Below, one piece after another: positions 8,587 through 17,090 of a DNA stretch of 64,000 nucleotides. The position numbers were made by a program, and so were the translations under genes. The first letter of the stretch is position 1, and each line of letters opens with the position of its first letter. The stretch is from Marixanthomonas sp002364245. GTDB taxonomy: Bacteria; Bacteroidota; Bacteroidia; Flavobacteriales; Flavobacteriaceae. The stretch covers positions 1 to 64,000 of the forward strand of contig CAXAZF010000006.1 in the NCBI GenBank assembly GCA_963973455.1, read 5' to 3'. Below the pieces are notes generated by a model that was not told the origin of the DNA, made no database searches, and saw nothing but the letters and a program-made list of their open reading frames with translations.

Positions 8587-9078
8587 TTGAAAAAAATCTT
8601 GCTTCTTAGTGATACACACAGTTATATTGATAATGATATATTGAAATATACTAAACAAGCCGATGAAGTATGGCACGCCGGTGATATAGGAAACTTAACG
8701 GTAACCGATACACTTCAAAAACTAAAACCGCTACGGGCAGTATATGGAAATATAGATAATGATGAAGCGCGAAGAGAATTTCCGCTACATAATAGGTTTA
8801 TTTGTGAAGGTGTGGATGTGTGGATTACACATATTGGCGGTTATCCCGGTAGGTATGATAAACGCGTAAGATACGACATTTATCAAAACCCCCCTAAGTT
8901 ATTTATTTGTGGACATTCACATATATTAAAAGTTATGCCCGATAAAAAAACAGGCTTATTACATATGAATCCCGGAGCAATAGGAAAACATGGTTTTCAT
9001 ACCGTACGCACTATGCTTAGATTTGAAATTGACAAGGGGAACATTCAAAACTTGGAAGTTATCGAACTTAAACGGTGA
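8587..9078 (+). CDS. YfcE/MJ0936-type metallophosphoesterase
   Basis: The 163-residue protein has the full dinuclear-metal phosphoesterase set: D9 and H11 (SDTH), D33 (HAGDIG), N55 (YGNID), H82 (THIGG), and H110 and H112 (CGHSH). Members hydrolyse phosphodiesters in vitro; the physiological substrate is uncertain. The start is TTG at 8587; the first beta-strand (KKILLLSDTH) follows at once, so a later start is not possible. It stands alone, divergent from truA, and is closed by the hairpin at 9124-9153. Confidence 0.9.
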   Translation: MKKILLLSDTHSYIDNDILKYTKQADEVWHAGDIGNLTVTDTLQKLKPLRAVYGNIDNDEARREFPLHNRFICEGVDVWITHIGGYPGRYDKRVRYDIYQNPPKLFICGHSHILKVMPDKKTGLLHMNPGAIGKHGFHTVRTMLRFEIDKGNIQNLEVIELKR

Positions 9079-9123
9079 ATTAAAAACCTCTGCTTCTCTC
9101 AACACTCACAACTTATAATAAAA

Positions 9124-9153
9124 AACCCCCAAAGGTGGCATCCTTTGGGGGTT
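9124..9153. terminator. Intrinsic terminator hairpin, possibly bidirectional
   Basis: A 12-bp perfect stem (AACCCCCAAAGG / CCTTTGGGGGTT) with a 6-nt loop. It lies between the convergent phosphoesterase and DUF4293 genes. An A-run precedes it on the plus strand, which becomes a U-run for the minus strand, so it fits the DUF4293 gene best. Confidence 0.8.
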
Positions 9154-9182
9154 CGCACTAAAATATACTAAGATGTAACGGT

Positions 9183-9593
9183 TTATCGTAAACGATCCAC
9201 AGATTTTACAAGGTCTTCATCCCTTTTAATGGCCTTATTGGCCAACACTAAAAAAACGATAGAAATGATGGGAAGCAAGACCCCAATACCCTTCTCTGAA
9301 ATCAATATTTCTCCGGATATGGTTAGCGACCTGTAAACGAAAACTCCCAGTAATACAAAGTTTAATATGATATTTAAACGGTTAAGAACAAACTGCCGTT
9401 GCCGTTTTTTAAAACTTAAAATTGAAATAATAGTTAATGCAATTGAACCAAAAATTAAACCGAAAACCAAAGGTTCGCCATGGTCAATTACTATAACGCC
9501 AGCTTCATTTTGCACAATAGGAAACCATATATACAAGGCTCCCATAATAAGTGCTGAAATAATTAAATAGATTGTCTGTATGCGCTGTAACAT
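9183..9593 (-). CDS. DUF4293 four-helix membrane protein
   Basis: This 136-residue protein has four hydrophobic helices and begins MLQRIQTIYLIISALIMGAL, the typical start of the Bacteroidota DUF4293 family, whose function is unknown. The frame is open to 9650, but a perfect -7 box (9614-9621, minus) lies between 9650 and 9593, so the ATG at 9593 is the supported start. It is divergent from rho, an arrangement I associate with related genomes. Confidence 0.87.
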   Translation of the reverse strand: MLQRIQTIYLIISALIMGALYIWFPIVQNEAGVIVIDHGEPLVFGLIFGSIALTIISILSFKKRQRQFVLNRLNIILNFVLLGVFVYRSLTISGEILISEKGIGVLLPIISIVFLVLANKAIKRDEDLVKSVDRLR

Positions 9594-9613
9594 ATATTTT
9601 TTCCTGTTATTGG

Positions 9614-9621
9614 CAAAAATA
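9614..9621 (-). promoter_or_regulatory. -7 promoter box of the DUF4293 gene (TATTTTTG)
   Basis: Perfect TAnnTTTG on the minus strand, with a TTG at 9646-9644 separated by 22 nt as a possible -33 element. The ATG at 9593 follows 20 bp downstream. Confidence 0.6.
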
Positions 9622-9687
9622 GGATTTCTTTTTAAAAAAATTACAAGCAAAATTTAAAATATTATTGTATCATTGCAGTATCTATTC

Positions 9688-9710
9688 GTAACCACTTCAA
9701 TAACGGTTAC
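9688..9710 (+). promoter_or_regulatory. Inverted repeat in the rho leader
   Basis: GTAACC and GGTTAC are separated by 11 nt (9688-9693 / 9705-9710). The repeat lies between the candidate -7 box and the rho ATG, so it would be in the transcribed leader. rho is autoregulated in other bacteria; a role here is only a possibility. Confidence 0.3.
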
Positions 9711-9791
9711 TTAGTCTTCAAAAAAAATATTCGATAATAGCACCTTCTCAAAGGTCCCTAATTATTATAATTAAACACACAAAATTTTTAA

Positions 9792-11426
9792 ATGTTTGAA
9801 ATTTCAGAATTAAAAGCAAAAAAGCTACCTGAACTTCAGGAATTAGCAAAAAAACTGAACGTTCCTAAATACCGTAGCTTCAAAAAGTTAGATTTGGTAT
9901 ATCAAATTCTAGACTACCAAGCGGCAAATCCTAGTGCGGTTAAAGAGATTGCAAAAGAAAAGCCTGCTGACAAGAACCCTTCTTCTAAAAAAGAAGACTC
10001 CAAAAGCGATAGTGGTAAATCTTCACAACAACAAAACAAAGCACATCAGCGTTCAAAACGTACTGACAATAACGATAATCGTAACCAGAAAAAAAGCCAG
10101 AATCAAAAAAACGATTCGAAAAATTCTTCTGATTCTGATAAACGGAACAAAAACACGAATGACAATAAGAAGAATAACAGTAATTCTTCAGATAACAGAA
10201 AAAAGCATTCAAAGCCTAAAAAGGACAATGGCAATAAAAGCCACCAAAAAGATAACCGAAACAACGGTAATAAAGACAACCGAAACCGTTATAAAGAGCC
10301 AGATTATGAGTTTGATGGCATAATTGAAAGTGAAGGTGTTCTGGACATTATGCAGGACGGATATGGATTTTTACGATCTAGTGACTATAATTACCTATCG
10401 TCTCCAGATGATATTTATGTATCACAATCACAAATACGTTTATTCGGCTTAAAGACAGGAGATACTGTTTTTGGTGAAGTACGCCCTCCAAAAGAAGGAG
10501 AAAAATACTTCCCACTAATTAAAATATCAAAAATTAACGGGTTGAACCCTCACGTGGTTCGTGACCGTGTTGCTTTTGAACATTTAACACCATTATTCCC
10601 GCAAGAGAAATTTAATATAGCAGATAGACAAAGTACTATCTCCACTCGTATTATCGATATGTTTGCCCCTATTGGAAAAGGACAGCGTGGTATGATTGTA
10701 TCGCAGCCTAAAACTGGTAAAACAATGCTTTTAAAAGACATTGCCAACGCCATTGCTGCAAATCATCCGGAAGTATATCAAATTATCCTTCTTATAGACG
10801 AACGTCCGGAAGAAGTTACCGATATGCAACGTAACGTACAAGGTGAAGTAGTTGCTTCAACTTTTGATAAAGAAGCTACAGAACACGTGCGTGTCGCTAA
10901 TATTGTAATTGATAAAGCAAAGCGATTGGTAGAATGTGGTCACGATGTAGTTATCCTATTAGATTCTATTACTAGATTGGCACGCGCTTACAATACCGTA
11001 CAACCTGCCAGTGGTAAAATATTAAGTGGTGGTGTAGATGCCAATGCATTACATAAACCAAAGCGTTTCTTTGGTGCTGCCCGTAATATTGAAAATGGTG
11101 GTTCACTAAGTATTATTGCAACAGCGCTTACAGAAACCGGGTCTAAAATGGACGAGGTTATTTTCGAAGAATTTAAAGGTACCGGTAATATGGAACTTCA
11201 ATTGGATAGAAAAATATCCAATCGAAGAATCTTCCCAGCAATCGATCTTACTTCCTCAAGTACACGTAGAGATGATTTACTGCTTGATGAGAATGTAATA
11301 CAACGTATGTGGGTATTACGTAAATATCTAGCAGATATGAACCCTATAGAAGCTATGGAGTTTATAAATGATAAAGTAAAACAAACCCGAAACAACGAAG
11401 AGTTTTTAGTATCGATGAATGGCTAA
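9792..11426 (+). CDS. rho: transcription termination factor Rho with long disordered insertion
   Basis: Rho is the hexameric RNA helicase that ends transcription of untranslated RNA. Residues 5-42 form the Rho_N helical domain, and residues 55-168 are a low-complexity Asn/Lys/Ser/Asp insertion. The RNA-binding cold-shock-like domain (YGFLRSSDYNYLSSPDDIYVS) spans about 180-250. The ATPase core follows, with Walker A at 304-311 (SQPKTGKT) and Walker B at 386-392 (VVILLDS). At 544 residues it is longer than the 419-residue E. coli protein because of the insertion. Insertions of this kind are known in Bacteroidota, and in Bacteroides thetaiotaomicron the region drives condensate formation. The 5' leader is long, with an imperfect -7 (TATCATTG) at 9668-9675. 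Confidence 0.97.
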   Translation: MFEISELKAKKLPELQELAKKLNVPKYRSFKKLDLVYQILDYQAANPSAVKEIAKEKPADKNPSSKKEDSKSDSGKSSQQQNKAHQRSKRTDNNDNRNQKKSQNQKNDSKNSSDSDKRNKNTNDNKKNNSNSSDNRKKHSKPKKDNGNKSHQKDNRNNGNKDNRNRYKEPDYEFDGIIESEGVLDIMQDGYGFLRSSDYNYLSSPDDIYVSQSQIRLFGLKTGDTVFGEVRPPKEGEKYFPLIKISKINGLNPHVVRDRVAFEHLTPLFPQEKFNIADRQSTISTRIIDMFAPIGKGQRGMIVSQPKTGKTMLLKDIANAIAANHPEVYQIILLIDERPEEVTDMQRNVQGEVVASTFDKEATEHVRVANIVIDKAKRLVECGHDVVILLDSITRLARAYNTVQPASGKILSGGVDANALHKPKRFFGAARNIENGGSLSIIATALTETGSKMDEVIFEEFKGTGNMELQLDRKISNRRIFPAIDLTSSSTRRDDLLLDENVIQRMWVLRKYLADMNPIEAMEFINDKVKQTRNNEEFLVSMNG

Positions 11427-11451
11427 TTAGTAGTCAACAATTTTATAAGAA

Positions 11452-11488
11452 ACCGGATATACACTAACTGTATGTCCGGTTTTTTTTT
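11452..11488 (+). terminator. Intrinsic terminator of rho
   Basis: A 12-bp stem with one G-U pair (ACCGGATATACA / TGTATGTCCGGT, 11452-11463 and 11469-11480) and a 5-nt loop, followed by nine T residues. It is a textbook Rho-independent terminator, 25 bp after the rho stop. Confidence 0.9.
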
Positions 11489-11779
11489 GAGAACTCAATA
11501 TCTAATAAAAGACAATTATACCGATCTTTCAATATTCTCCATATCGTCTTATATTTCATTATTCTGGAGCAGCTAATAAACTCTAAAAAAGATAGTGCTT
11601 TCCACAGATTTATAATAAAAAGTATCATTCATACTGATTTGCCCAATTAAAGCAAAAAAACACACTCAAGTGTTTACAGTAAACCCCTCCTCTATTTTAC
11701 ATTTAATACACAAACTTTCTATAGGCGATGATATATAAAAGTAAAACTAATTGTTTAAAAAGATTGTAGAATAAAAAAA

Positions 11780-11797
11780 GCCCCGCAAGTGCGGGGC
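11780..11797 (-). terminator. Intrinsic terminator of the T9SS cargo gene
   Basis: GCCCCGC / GCGGGGC stem with an AAGT loop. On the minus strand it is followed by a U-run (plus-strand ATAAAAAAA at 11771-11779), so it serves the gene ending at 11824. Confidence 0.9.
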
Positions 11798-11823
11798 CCT
11801 ATAATCTATTAAAGAACGTTTAC

Positions 11824-12711
11824 TTAGTTCTTAACGATTTTTTGAGTCAATGTACCGTTGTTAGTTTCTACTGAAAGAATGTAAACTCCGTTAGAAAGAC
11901 TTGAAATGTTGATCTGTCCGTTAGAAAAGTTAACGTTAGAACGTTTTCCTAAAACATCATACATTGCAACAGCGTTCACTTCAATGTTTGAAGGCACGTT
12001 GATGTTCAATATATCAGATGCTGGGTTAGGATATACAGAAACAACTTCTGCAAGGTTGTTACCTACGCTAAGTGCTTCGTCTGTTAAAATCCAAGCAAAA
12101 GATGGGAAAGACTCACCAATTAAACCAGAAATGTTAGTCCAGTCTGTCGCTCCAGCGCCAAATAAATCGTCTGGATCGATTAAAACTGGTTCGTTAGCGA
12201 TAGTAGTTAAAGAACCAGCCCAGTTCCAACGTCCGGCATCAGCTGGAGGTGAATCTACAGATGGAGCTACAGCTACCCAATAGTTACCTGGCTGTAATAC
12301 AACCTGAGAACCGTTAGCGTCTGTAATATCAACTGTAAAGTTGTTAAAACCAGTAGCAGCATCAAAGTTCAATGTATAGTCTTGAGTATCGTCTATTTCA
12401 ACAACACCAGTACCAGCAATTGTTGGGTTACCAAAAGGCACACCACCATTGTCCTCATAAACGTACACGTTAAAACCTGTCATCAATGGAGTTAAATCAC
12501 CAAAACTAGAGCTAAACCCAATAACTGTTAAGTCACCAAGAGCTACTTCGTTAGCGATTTCAAAATAATCAGCACAATAAACAGCAGTACCGTCGTTACC
12601 TTCTGTACTGATCAAACCAGTAGTATTGTCATCCGGTCGATTTACAAGTTCATTCTGTGCAAATGACACTGTTGTTGCCAACACTGCCAAAAGAAGTGTA
12701 ATTTTTTTCAT
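11824..12711 (-). CDS. secreted protein with T9SS type A C-terminal sorting domain
   Basis: The 295-residue protein has a Sec signal peptide (MKKITLLLAVLATTVSFAQ), a beta-rich middle of no clear family (about residues 20-215), and a C-terminal sorting domain of about 75 residues. That domain has the hallmarks SVYPNPASDILNI, a YDVLGK-like segment, SLSNGVYIL, and a basic end (QKIVKN). T9SS cargo is exported across the outer membrane, and the domain is then removed or the protein anchored. The ATG at 12711 is chosen over an upstream frame extension because the signal peptide and promoter fit. It is monocistronic. Function is unknown. Confidence 0.88.
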   Translation of the reverse strand: MKKITLLLAVLATTVSFAQNELVNRPDDNTTGLISTEGNDGTAVYCADYFEIANEVALGDLTVIGFSSSFGDLTPLMTGFNVYVYEDNGGVPFGNPTIAGTGVVEIDDTQDYTLNFDAATGFNNFTVDITDANGSQVVLQPGNYWVAVAPSVDSPPADAGRWNWAGSLTTIANEPVLIDPDDLFGAGATDWTNISGLIGESFPSFAWILTDEALSVGNNLAEVVSVYPNPASDILNINVPSNIEVNAVAMYDVLGKRSNVNFSNGQINISSLSNGVYILSVETNNGTLTQKIVKN

Positions 12712-12743
12712 AATAAAAAGTTTAAAGTTTAATATTCTACCAA

Positions 12744-12751
12744 CAAATATA
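12744..12751 (-). promoter_or_regulatory. -7 promoter box of the T9SS cargo gene (TATATTTG)
   Basis: Perfect TAnnTTTG on the minus strand, 32 bp before the ATG at 12711. It lies inside the in-frame upstream extension, which supports the shorter protein. Confidence 0.5.
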
Positions 12752-12857
12752 GCAAAGTGATTCAATATAAAAAGCTTTTTTTTAAAAATAATATGTTAAA
12801 AAAGAAAAAGAAAAAATGCGCTACATGTTATATTTGCTGAAAAGAACATTAAATAAA

Positions 12858-14606
12858 ATGAAAGGAATCATACCTGTCTATTTCTGTATCATCGCACTTT
12901 TTTCTTGTACCTCAAATAATGATAAAGAAGTCACTATAAAACCGACCGCTTTTGAAACATCAAAAGGGACAAAAACCAGTACCTATAACCAAGTAATGGA
13001 TCTTTATGAAGCACTGGCGGAAAATTATACCTCCATTGCTTTATACACCATGCAAAAAACAGATGCAGGTGAGCCATTATCTTTGGTGACATTTAACCCC
13101 AACCGTAGTTTTGAATCTGAGTTTTCAAACCGGGAAGATAAACTAGTCCTACTTATCAATAACGGCATCCATCCTGGAGAAAGTGATGGTATAGATGCCA
13201 CCATGCTATTGATGCGTGATTTGGCCGAAGGAAAAATCAAGGCTCCTAAAAATGTAATTGTTGCAGCAATCCCTGTTTACAATATTGGAGGTGCTTTAAA
13301 CCGAAATAGCACAAGCCGTACCAATCAAAATGGACCAAAAGAGTATGGGTTTCGAGGGAACGCACGTAATTATGACCTTAACCGTGACTTTATAAAGGCA
13401 GATACTAAAAACGCAAGAGCATTTGCAAATTTGTTTCGCACAGTAAAACCTGATGTCTTTATCGATAACCATGTAAGTAATGGCGCTGATTATCAATATA
13501 CCCTTACACACCTTTTTACACAACACAACAAGCTAGGTGGAGAATTGGGAAAATATGTTCAGAGCTCATTAATGCCACAACTAGAAAATTCCCTTCAACA
13601 AAAAAAATGGGATATTACTCCGTATGTAAACGTCTTTAACAGAACTCCTGAAAGTGGCTTTTCTCAATTTAAAGACTCTCCGCGCTACTCTACTGGCTAC
13701 ACGACGTTGTTCAACACCTTAGGAATGATGGTAGAAACACATATGCTGAAACCCTACAAAGATCGAGTTGAAGGCACCTACGAACTTATGAAGAGCATGA
13801 TTAACATTGCCGATAAAGACGCAGAACTTATACACCAACTCCGAAACTCTAACCGTTTAACTTATAAAGCAGGCGTCACCTACCCTGTACAATGGCAAAT
13901 TGATAGCAGTCAGTCATCTACTATACAATTTAAAGGTTATGAAGGCGAAATGATTGACAGTAAAATTACCGGTGCCAAACGACTAAAATATAATCGAGAC
14001 AAACCCTTCACTAAAGAAATAACCTATTACGATTATTTTAAGCCGAAAAAATCCGTCACAATCCCTCAATCCTATATCATCCCTCAAGGATATTGGAATG
14101 TAATCGATTTATTAAAACAGAATAAAATTAAACTTGAAAAAGTACAGAAAGATACGGTTATGACTGCGGAAGTATATAAGATTGTAAACTTTAAAACCGT
14201 AAAAAGCCCTTACGAAGGCCATTATTTACATTATAACACCGAAGTTTCAACTAAAACAGAGGATGTTAAGGTTAAGAAAGGTGATTATATAGCAAAAACC
14301 GACCAAGAAGGCGTTCGGTATTTGGTTGAAACATTAGAGCCTATAGCAACAGATTCTTTTTTCAATTGGAACTTTTTCGATACTATCCTTCAACAAAAGG
14401 AAGGTTTTTCACCCTATGTGTGGGAAGACAAAGCTGAAGCTTTTTTAAACAACAATCCAGAAATAAAGAAAGCGTTTGAAGAGAAAAAGGAAAATGACCC
14501 TGACTTTGCTAAAAACTGGTACGCGCAGTTAGACTGGATACACAAACAATCCCCCAATTATGAAAAGTCACACCTTCGCTACCCGATCATTAGGGTGGGT
14601 GGTTAA
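12858..14606 (+). CDS. M14-family zinc carboxypeptidase, predicted lipoprotein
   Basis: The frame opens at 12816, but the ATG at 12858 gives a clean lipoprotein signal (MKGIIPVYFCIIALFSC, lipobox Cys at 17). The mature protein (582 residues with signal) resembles the M14 metallocarboxypeptidases. The zinc pair is H105 and E108 in IHPGESDG, a later His is in DNHVSNGADYQY, and the catalytic Glu lies in MMVETHML. The C-terminal half (after about 330) has no clear family. It is probably an envelope peptidase acting on peptides or peptidoglycan stems. Its last 39 bp overlap the 3' end of the convergent NUDIX gene. Confidence 0.88.
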   Translation: MKGIIPVYFCIIALFSCTSNNDKEVTIKPTAFETSKGTKTSTYNQVMDLYEALAENYTSIALYTMQKTDAGEPLSLVTFNPNRSFESEFSNREDKLVLLINNGIHPGESDGIDATMLLMRDLAEGKIKAPKNVIVAAIPVYNIGGALNRNSTSRTNQNGPKEYGFRGNARNYDLNRDFIKADTKNARAFANLFRTVKPDVFIDNHVSNGADYQYTLTHLFTQHNKLGGELGKYVQSSLMPQLENSLQQKKWDITPYVNVFNRTPESGFSQFKDSPRYSTGYTTLFNTLGMMVETHMLKPYKDRVEGTYELMKSMINIADKDAELIHQLRNSNRLTYKAGVTYPVQWQIDSSQSSTIQFKGYEGEMIDSKITGAKRLKYNRDKPFTKEITYYDYFKPKKSVTIPQSYIIPQGYWNVIDLLKQNKIKLEKVQKDTVMTAEVYKIVNFKTVKSPYEGHYLHYNTEVSTKTEDVKVKKGDYIAKTDQEGVRYLVETLEPIATDSFFNWNFFDTILQQKEGFSPYVWEDKAEAFLNNNPEIKKAFEEKKENDPDFAKNWYAQLDWIHKQSPNYEKSHLRYPIIRVGG

Positions 14607-15197
14607 GTATTCCTTCGGAAAAAGAAGTTTAATGTTTTCATAACTTTTGGTAAGTGCTTTTTGGGATTTTTCAAAGTTTTTCCACTTCACTTTTTTAATT
14701 CCTTCCTTTTTTTCAGGAGTTAAAGGTCCTTCATAATTACTGTGCATTTTATACCAATAAGTGACTTTTAATTTAAATTTTCCGTTCCTTTTAAAAACGT
14801 GGTAGGTTTTCGTTAAAAACTCACGGATTTCAAGTTCCTTTATACCTGTTTCTTCTTGAACTTCACGTATGGCAGCTTCTTCATGGGTTTCCTTTTTCTC
14901 AATTTTACCTTTTGGCAGGTCCCACTTTTTATTTCGGTAGATAAAGAGAATTTCTTTTTTATCGTTAAAAACCATTCCGCCAGCAGCTTCGACTACTGGT
15001 AGTTTTTTCCGAAGAAATTTTTCTAATTTCTCTGGATTTTTATGGTATAGGTTCACATACAGCAGCTCACCTTTATTTATTTTTTTAATAAGTTTTTTAA
15101 ACCGGGCCAGTTTAAGGGGAATGGCTTTATATTGTTTACCTATATTTTCTTCGGTTGAGAGAATTATAGGAATATCTTTAACAAAAACTTTATACAT
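14568..15197 (-). CDS. NUDIX hydrolase
   Basis: The 209-residue protein carries a complete Nudix box at residues 97-119 (GKIEKKETHEEAAIREVQEETGI, fitting GX5EX7REUXEEXGU) with WDLPKG just before it. The N-terminal 65 residues are a family-specific extension. The substrate cannot be told from sequence. The frame stays open to 15359, but the ATG at 15197 gives a sensible N-terminus (MYKVFVKDIPIILS) and lies just 7 bp from the divergent pyrE ATG. The 3' end overlaps the peptidase gene by 39 bp. Confidence 0.9.
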   Translation of the reverse strand: MYKVFVKDIPIILSTEENIGKQYKAIPLKLARFKKLIKKINKGELLYVNLYHKNPEKLEKFLRKKLPVVEAAGGMVFNDKKEILFIYRNKKWDLPKGKIEKKETHEEAAIREVQEETGIKELEIREFLTKTYHVFKRNGKFKLKVTYWYKMHSNYEGPLTPEKKEGIKKVKWKNFEKSQKALTKSYENIKLLFPKEYLTTHPNDRVAKV

Positions 15198-15200
15198 TTG
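15193..15200 (+). promoter_or_regulatory. -7 promoter box of pyrE (TACATTTG)
   Basis: Perfect TAnnTTTG on the plus strand, ending 4 bp before the pyrE ATG at 15205. Transcription would begin at or within a few bases of the start codon, giving a leaderless or nearly leaderless mRNA. The box also overlaps the first codons of the divergent NUDIX gene. Confidence 0.55.
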
Positions 15201-15204
15201 CAGT

Positions 15205-15867
15205 ATGATTTTAAACAAAGAAACCGCGCAAAAAACGGCCGAATTATTATTGCAAATTAATGCAATAAAATTACAACCACAAAAACCTTTTACGTGGGCA
15301 TCTGGCTGGAATTCTCCAATATATTGTGATAACAGGATTACTTTATCGTATCCCGCCATAAGAAATTACCTTCGGGAAAATTTAGCCAAACAAGTAGAAA
15401 TCCTCTACGGAAAGCCAGACGTTATCGCTGGAGTAGCTACTGGTGCTATTGGCATTGGCGCCTTAGTAGCCGATATTTTAGGCCTCCCGTTTTGTTACGT
15501 TAGGCCTGAAGCTAAAAAACACGGCAGACAAAATAAAATAGAAGGGTTTGTAGAAGCCAATCAAAATGTGGTTATCATTGAAGACCTTATCAGCACCGGC
15601 AACAGTAGCTTATTGGCTGCAAAAGCATTGGAAGAGGCAAACTTAAACGTAAAAGGAATGTTGGCTATATTCACGTATGGTTTTAATATTTCTGAAGAAA
15701 ATTTCAAAAAAGCAAGTATCGAACTGCATACCTTGAGCGATTACGATCATTTGTTGCAACAAGCTGAAAAATCCAGTTATATTTCTGCTGAAGAAAAAGA
15801 ATTATTATCAAATTGGCGTACCGACCCTGCCAATTGGAACCCACAATTAAAAAAAACAGGTAAATAG
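15205..15867 (+). CDS. pyrE: orotate phosphoribosyltransferase
   Basis: PyrE joins orotate to PRPP to make OMP in pyrimidine synthesis. The 220-residue protein shows the PRPP-binding loop VVIIEDLISTGNSS (122-135) and the substrate segments FTWASGWNSPIYCDNR (29-44) and RPEAKKHGRQNKIEG (100-114). The ATG at 15205 is supported by the family N-terminus and by the -7 box that ends at 15200. An SRPBCC gene follows after 19 bp. The gene is divergent from the NUDIX hydrolase, with only 7 bp between start codons. Confidence 0.95.
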   Translation: MILNKETAQKTAELLLQINAIKLQPQKPFTWASGWNSPIYCDNRITLSYPAIRNYLRENLAKQVEILYGKPDVIAGVATGAIGIGALVADILGLPFCYVRPEAKKHGRQNKIEGFVEANQNVVIIEDLISTGNSSLLAAKALEEANLNVKGMLAIFTYGFNISEENFKKASIELHTLSDYDHLLQQAEKSSYISAEEKELLSNWRTDPANWNPQLKKTGK

Positions 15868-15886
15868 AACCTACTAAAATATATAG

Positions 15887-16279
15887 ATGAACCTAACAAG
15901 TAAAAAAGTAACCGTAAATAAATCAGGCGAAGAGCTTTGTCTTTTTTTAAGTGATGTTAAAAATTTTGAGCAGTTAATGCCTGAAAACATCAGCAAGTTT
16001 GAAGTAATAAGAGAGAACGCCTTTGTTTTTGCCCTTAAAGGCATGCCAGAAATAGCTTTGGAAGTAAAAAAAGTAAACCCGCCAAACAAAGTAGTTTTAG
16101 GTGCTATAAGTGATAAGCTTCCCTTTACACTCACTGCAAATGTTGAACCTGTTGACAAAACAACTTCGCAAGCCGAACTATTATTTGAAGGTGATTTTAA
16201 CAGCATGATGGCGATGATGATAAAGAGCCCTATTTCAAAATTTCTGGAAACGCTTACCACAAATATGGAAAAGCTTTAA
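15887..16279 (+). CDS. SRPBCC (START-like) family protein
   Basis: This 130-residue protein has the length and beta-alpha pattern of polyketide-cyclase/START-like ligand-binding folds: an N-terminal strand, then LSDVKNFEQLMPENISKFEV, then long strands and a C-terminal helix (SPISKFLETLTTNMEKL). It is just downstream of pyrE, an order I associate with flavobacteria, and probably shares its transcript. The ligand and role are unknown. Its stop overlaps the convergent birA stop by 4 bp. Confidence 0.75.
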   Translation: MNLTSKKVTVNKSGEELCLFLSDVKNFEQLMPENISKFEVIRENAFVFALKGMPEIALEVKKVNPPNKVVLGAISDKLPFTLTANVEPVDKTTSQAELLFEGDFNSMMAMMIKSPISKFLETLTTNMEKL

Positions 16280-17007
16280 TACAGTAATTTAATTTCTTTT
16301 AACTGAAACTGCTCTACTTCTTCCTGTTCATTTTTAATTAGTAGAGCACCCGTATCCATAACTCCTTTTATAACACCATTAAATCGTATTCCCGAAGGAC
16401 GTTCAAAAACTGAAACCGCATCTTTTCTGAAAAGTGAAGCTTCGTACTCTTTTTTTACTTTTGGAAAATCGGTTGATTCAATATTTTTAAATCTAATAAG
16501 CAAAGCGTCGACCACCAGATTAAATACTTCATCCATATTAAGCTTTTTACCACTTGCTAATCGCATTGAAGTTGCTTGTGGCAGTGCATTAAGCTCAGTT
16601 TCATTCACATTAAGCCCCACACCTGCTATACAAGAGGTTATCATTGTTTTCTGCAAGGTATTTTCGATTAAAACACCGCAAAGTTTCTTAGAACGTGACA
16701 AGATGTCGTTAGGCCACTTTATGGCAATATTTGGAATTTGCAATTCTTTTAATGCATCTTTTAAGGCCAAAGAGGTTAGCATCACTAATAAAAATTGATG
16801 TTCTGCAGGCAACTTATCAATACGCTTAAACATACTAAATGTAAGGCTTTCCCCTACTTTTGACAACCATATTGCTTCTCGTTGTCCCCTTCCGGAAAGC
16901 TGTTCTTTTGCCAACACGACCACTTCATCTTCCAATATAACTTCCTTACTTAAGTTCTTAAGGTAAGTATTCGTGGAGTCAATGGCATTAAGTTTGATTA
17001 TCTTCAC
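16276..17007 (-). CDS. birA: biotin--[acetyl-CoA-carboxylase] ligase, single-domain type
   Basis: BirA activates biotin to biotinyl-AMP and attaches it to the biotin carrier of acetyl-CoA carboxylase. The catalytic core is clear: DSTNTYLKNL, the biotinyl-AMP loop GRGQREAIW, IKWPNDILSRSKKLCGVLIE, and GVGLNVNE. There is no N-terminal DNA-binding domain, so it is not a biotin-operon repressor. I use the GTG at 17007 (VKIIKLNAIDSTNTYL, where the family begins). The frame extends to a TTG at 17055, which would add 16 residues unlike the family. It converges on the SRPBCC gene and is divergent from rsfS. Confidence 0.92.
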   Translation of the reverse strand: MKIIKLNAIDSTNTYLKNLSKEVILEDEVVVLAKEQLSGRGQREAIWLSKVGESLTFSMFKRIDKLPAEHQFLLVMLTSLALKDALKELQIPNIAIKWPNDILSRSKKLCGVLIENTLQKTMITSCIAGVGLNVNETELNALPQATSMRLASGKKLNMDEVFNLVVDALLIRFKNIESTDFPKVKKEYEASLFRKDAVSVFERPSGIRFNGVIKGVMDTGALLIKNEQEEVEQFQLKEIKLLY

Positions 17008-17063
17008 ATGTAATAATTTACTACTATATCCTTTTTTTAGGGTATCAAGAAACAAAAAAGTAA

Positions 17064-17071
17064 TAACTTTG
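17064..17071 (+). promoter_or_regulatory. -7 promoter box of rsfS-ftsH (TAACTTTG)
   Basis: Perfect TAnnTTTG, 19 bp before the rsfS ATG at 17091. No convincing -33 TTG is seen at the usual distance. Confidence 0.5.
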
Positions 17072-17090
17072 CGAAAATTAAATTAGGTTA

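Larger units (their letters stand above)
11427..11823. other. Intergenic region between rho and a T9SS cargo gene
   Basis: This 397-bp AT-rich stretch holds the rho terminator near its left end and the terminator of the minus-strand cargo gene near its right end. Between them (about 11490-11778) I see no open frame with a plausible start, no RNA gene and no clear repeat. Confidence 0.7.

Noticed and set aside
9934..10323. Basic, Thr/Ile-rich alternative frame inside rho
   Set aside because: It is a frame shadow of the low-complexity Rho insertion; composition follows from the codons of the real frame.
16276..17055. Longer birA starting at TTG 17055
   Set aside because: The extra 16 residues do not resemble the family start, and the GTG at 17007 does. 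Kept only as an alternative.
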